Assembly: GCA_947474395.1 (NCBI GenBank)
Contig: CANJID010000016.1
Coordinates: 1 to 59,786 of the forward strand
Length of the DNA: 59,786 nucleotides
Reading direction: 5' to 3'
From: Caulobacterales bacterium
Lineage (GTDB): Bacteria > Pseudomonadota > Alphaproteobacteria > Caulobacterales > Caulobacteraceae
Part shown: piece after piece, positions 57,685 to 59,786 of the stretch
Layout of the letters: each line of letters opens with the position of its first letter
Numbering within the stretch: the stretch's first letter is position 1
Notes under the pieces: model-generated
The model's database searches: none
The model's input: only the letters and a program-made list of their open reading frames with translations
What the model was told of the DNA's origin: nothing
Program-made: the position numbers and the translations under genes

Positions 57685-58581
57685 TCAGACGGCCTCGGCC
57701 ATCTCGGAAGCGAGGGTGCGGGTGCGCCAGGCGGCGGGGGTCGCCATCAGGGCGCGGACCAGGCGGTTGTTGATGGCGTGGCCGGCGTAGCGGCCCTCGA
57801 ACCGGCCGAGCACCGGCAGGCCCAGGACATAGAGGTCGCCGATGGCGTCGAGCGCCTTGTGCCGCACGAACTCGTCGGCGAAGCGCAGGCCCTCGGGATT
57901 GAGGATGCGGTCGCCGTCGATCACCACGGCGTTCTCCAGCCCGCCGCCGATGGCCAGGCCCTTGGCCCGCAGGGCCTCGACCTCGTGCACGAAGCCGAAG
58001 GTGCGCGCCGCCGCCAGTTCCTTGCGAAAAACCTGCTCGTCCACGGCCAGCGACACCCGCTGGCGACCGATGGCCTTGGACGCGAAGGCGATCTCGAAGT
58101 CGACCTCGAGGGAGGCGGCGGGGCTCAGCGCGGCGCGCTTGTCGCCTTCGACCACTTCGACGGTATCCAGAATCTCGATGTAGCGGCGCGGGGCGTCCTG
58201 CACCCGGCGGCCGGCGCGGTCGATCAGCTGCACGAACGGCAGGGCCGAGCCGTCCATGATCGGAACCTCGGGGCCGTCGATCTCCACCACCGCATTATCC
58301 ACCTCCAGGGCGGCGAAGGCGGCCATCAGATGTTCGATGGTCGAGACGGCCACGCCCTCGGCGTTGGCGATCTCGGTGTTGAGCTGGGTGCGGCCCACCG
58401 TCTCGGCGGAAACCGGCACGCGATTGTCGCGGTCGGTGACGTCGGTGCGCACGAAGACGATGCCGGTATTGATGGAGGCGGGACGGATGACGATGCGGAC
58501 GGTCGCCCCGGAATGGACGCCCTGCCCGGCGCAGGCGGCCGAACCGGCCAGAGTATGCTGCAGCACTTGGGGCAGGTTCAC
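57685..58581 (-). CDS. lpxC: UDP-3-O-acyl-N-acetylglucosamine deacetylase
   Basis: LpxC performs the committed step of lipid A synthesis. The 298-residue protein has zinc ligands in STIEHLMAAF (His) and HKALDAIGDLYVLG (His, Asp), with EIDGPEVPIMDGSALPF and a further catalytic His in YAGHAINNRL. It lies between ftsZ and bamD. Confidence 0.97.
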   Translation of the reverse strand: MNLPQVLQHTLAGSAACAGQGVHSGATVRIVIRPASINTGIVFVRTDVTDRDNRVPVSAETVGRTQLNTEIANAEGVAVSTIEHLMAAFAALEVDNAVVEIDGPEVPIMDGSALPFVQLIDRAGRRVQDAPRRYIEILDTVEVVEGDKRAALSPAASLEVDFEIAFASKAIGRQRVSLAVDEQVFRKELAAARTFGFVHEVEALRAKGLAIGGGLENAVVIDGDRILNPEGLRFADEFVRHKALDAIGDLYVLGLPVLGRFEGRYAGHAINNRLVRALMATPAAWRTRTLASEMAEAV

Positions 58582-58805
58582 GTCGATCCCTCGGGCGAGG
58601 ATGAGGAAAACAGCACTATCCTCTCTGCGCCTAAGGTTGATCTAGGGGTCATGCTGCACTGCCGCAAGACAACTCCTGTTTCGGGATGTTTCGCGTGTAA
58701 GGCGTTCTGCCGACGCAGGAATCAGGAAGGGCGCGACCCGCTTGCGTGAAGCTTGGCCGCGCCCTCTGAAGTCTTGTTCAAACAGCCCCTTACGGGCCCG
58801 CGCGC

Positions 58806-59786
58806 CTAGTTGGCGAGCCGGCGCAGGAAGGAGGGGATGTCGAGGTCGTCGGCCGATTCCAGACCTTCCGGCTCCATCTGCGGGGCCGCGGCCGCCGCGG
58901 CCGAACCGCCATGGGCGGCGACGCGGCTGGGCGGCGGGCCGCCCTGGATGCGCGGGCTGGACGGCGGCGCCTCATAACGCTGGCGTCCGCCGAACAGGCT
59001 GAGGAAGCCGCCCTTGCGAGGCTCGGGGATGCGCGGGTCGGGAAGCGGGTTGGACGGCGTCGGGCGGCGGGTCTCGGTGGCCTGAGGCTGGCCGTAGCCG
59101 TGCGGCGGCTGGATGATCGGCTCGCGGCGGGTGTCGAAGGAAAGCTCGGCCTCCTCCTCGATCTCGTCGCCGAACTCGTCGACGGAGGGATCGATGATGC
59201 GGATGGTCGGCGAGCTGAGCGGACCGAAGGCGTCGGGCTCGGCGGCGGCCATGACCGGTTCGGCCTCGACCTCGGCCACGGCGATCTCGGGCCACAGCGC
59301 GCCGGTCTCTTCAGCGACGACGGGCTCGGGAGCCGCGGCGGCGCGGGCGGTTTCGGAGCGCAGGTGGAGCTGCGGCGGGGGCGGCACCGCGCGGATGGTC
59401 GCCGGGGCGGGACGAGCCACCGGGGCGTGGGCCATGGCGGTCTCGGCGTCCATGCCGGTGGCCACCACCGAGACGCGGATCTTGCCTTCCAGCGCCGGGT
59501 CGAAGGCGGCGCCGAAGATGATGTTGGCGTCCTGGTCCACCTCGGAGGAGATGGCGTTGGCCGCCTCGTCGACTTCCAGCAGGGTCATGTCGAGGCCGCC
59601 GGTGACATTCACCAGCACGGCCTTGGCGCCCTTGAGCGAGACCTCGTCGAGCAGCGGGTTCTGGATGGCGTTCTGGGCGGCCATCAGGGCGCGATCCTCG
59701 CCCGTGGCTTCCCCGGTGCCCATCATCGCCTTGCCCATCTCGGTCATGACCGTGCGGACGTCGGCGAAGTCGAGGTTGATCAGGCC
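58806..59786 (-). CDS. ftsZ: Cell division protein FtsZ (3' part; gene continues past the right edge)
   Basis: The visible 326 residues start inside the GTPase core ([43 protein letters not shown]), followed by a long unstructured linker rich in Pro, Glu and Arg, and end with the conserved C-terminal peptide [13 protein letters not shown]. FtsZ forms the Z-ring. The long linker is typical of Caulobacter FtsZ. The start codon lies beyond base 59786. The gap 58582-58805 before lpxC shows no gene. Confidence 0.97.
   Translation of the reverse strand, partial: GLINLDFADVRTVMTEMGKAMMGTGEATGEDRALMAAQNAIQNPLLDEVSLKGAKAVLVNVTGGLDMTLLEVDEAANAISSEVDQDANIIFGAAFDPALEGKIRVSVVATGMDAETAMAHAPVARPAPATIRAVPPPPQLHLRSETARAAAAPEPVVAEETGALWPEIAVAEVEAEPVMAAAEPDAFGPLSSPTIRIIDPSVDEFGDEIEEEAELSFDTRREPIIQPPHGYGQPQATETRRPTPSNPLPDPRIPEPRKGGFLSLFGGRQRYEAPPSSPRIQGGPPPSRVAAHGGSAAAAAAPQMEPEGLESADDLDIPSFLRRLAN

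Overview
This GC-rich window looks like chromosome of an alphaproteobacterium of the family Caulobacteraceae (Phenylobacterium or Caulobacter type). The basis is gene content. A CckA-like hybrid kinase sits directly behind fliQ-fliR-flhB. There is a Flp/Tad pilus locus with pilA and cpaA, a MucR/Ros regulator, a stand-alone Hpt protein, and a division/envelope end with ftsZ, lpxC, bamD, recN and ligA. Genus assignment is inference.

Layout. 1-12.4 kb: leuC, a glycosidase/sugar-nucleotide reductase fusion, and the translation cluster rplS, trmD, rimM, rpsP and ffh, which is interrupted between rimM and trmD by a membrane hybrid kinase. A cytochrome lipoprotein and chrA follow. 12.6-14.8 kb: an exported superoxide dismutase-like protein with a HupE-like membrane protein and an anchored partner. 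14.9-18.4 kb: a collapsed Tad pilus locus (pilA, cpaA, an in-frame CpaB/TadB chimera, tadC) and, divergent from pilA, a cpaC broken after about 58 codons beside a 53-bp inverted repeat. 18.4-22.4 kb: a patchwork with an Hpt protein, an exported NTF2-like protein, MucR, and a coupled pair of an N-terminally truncated HD hydrolase and a zeta-toxin-like kinase, ending in insertion-sequence-like debris. 22.4-31.6 kb: accessory metabolism, including N-formylglutamate amidohydrolase, transglutaminase, two MFS transporters, and two divergent citrate synthase homologues around a palindrome-rich promoter. 31.7-36.7 kb: an exported enolase-superfamily protein, a SoxCD-like pair and a CBS-kinase-receiver hybrid.

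36.7-47.7 kb: cell-cycle and flagellar genes. fliQ-fliR-flhB-cckA form one leftward operon. flgB-flgC-fliE diverge from fliO-fliP across a near-consensus CtrA box, followed by a large exported repeat protein. folE lies between the two flagellar groups. 47.7-59.8 kb: prmA, a carbonic-anhydrase-like/DoxX-like pair, an aminopeptidase P, a DUF2147 protein, ligA, recN, bamD, lpxC and the 3' part of ftsZ, which runs off the right edge.

How the genes connect. CckA is known to feed CtrA in this family, and the window holds both cckA and CtrA-like boxes before flgB/fliO and before the cpaB/tadB chimera. The most striking observation is the damaged pilus locus: cpaB is fused in frame to the second half of tadB, the intervening cpaC-cpaF genes are absent, and a cpaC 5' fragment lies on the other side of pilA. 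Intergenic spaces carry at least three families of dispersed palindromic repeats. No tRNA, rRNA, CRISPR array or intact insertion sequence was found.
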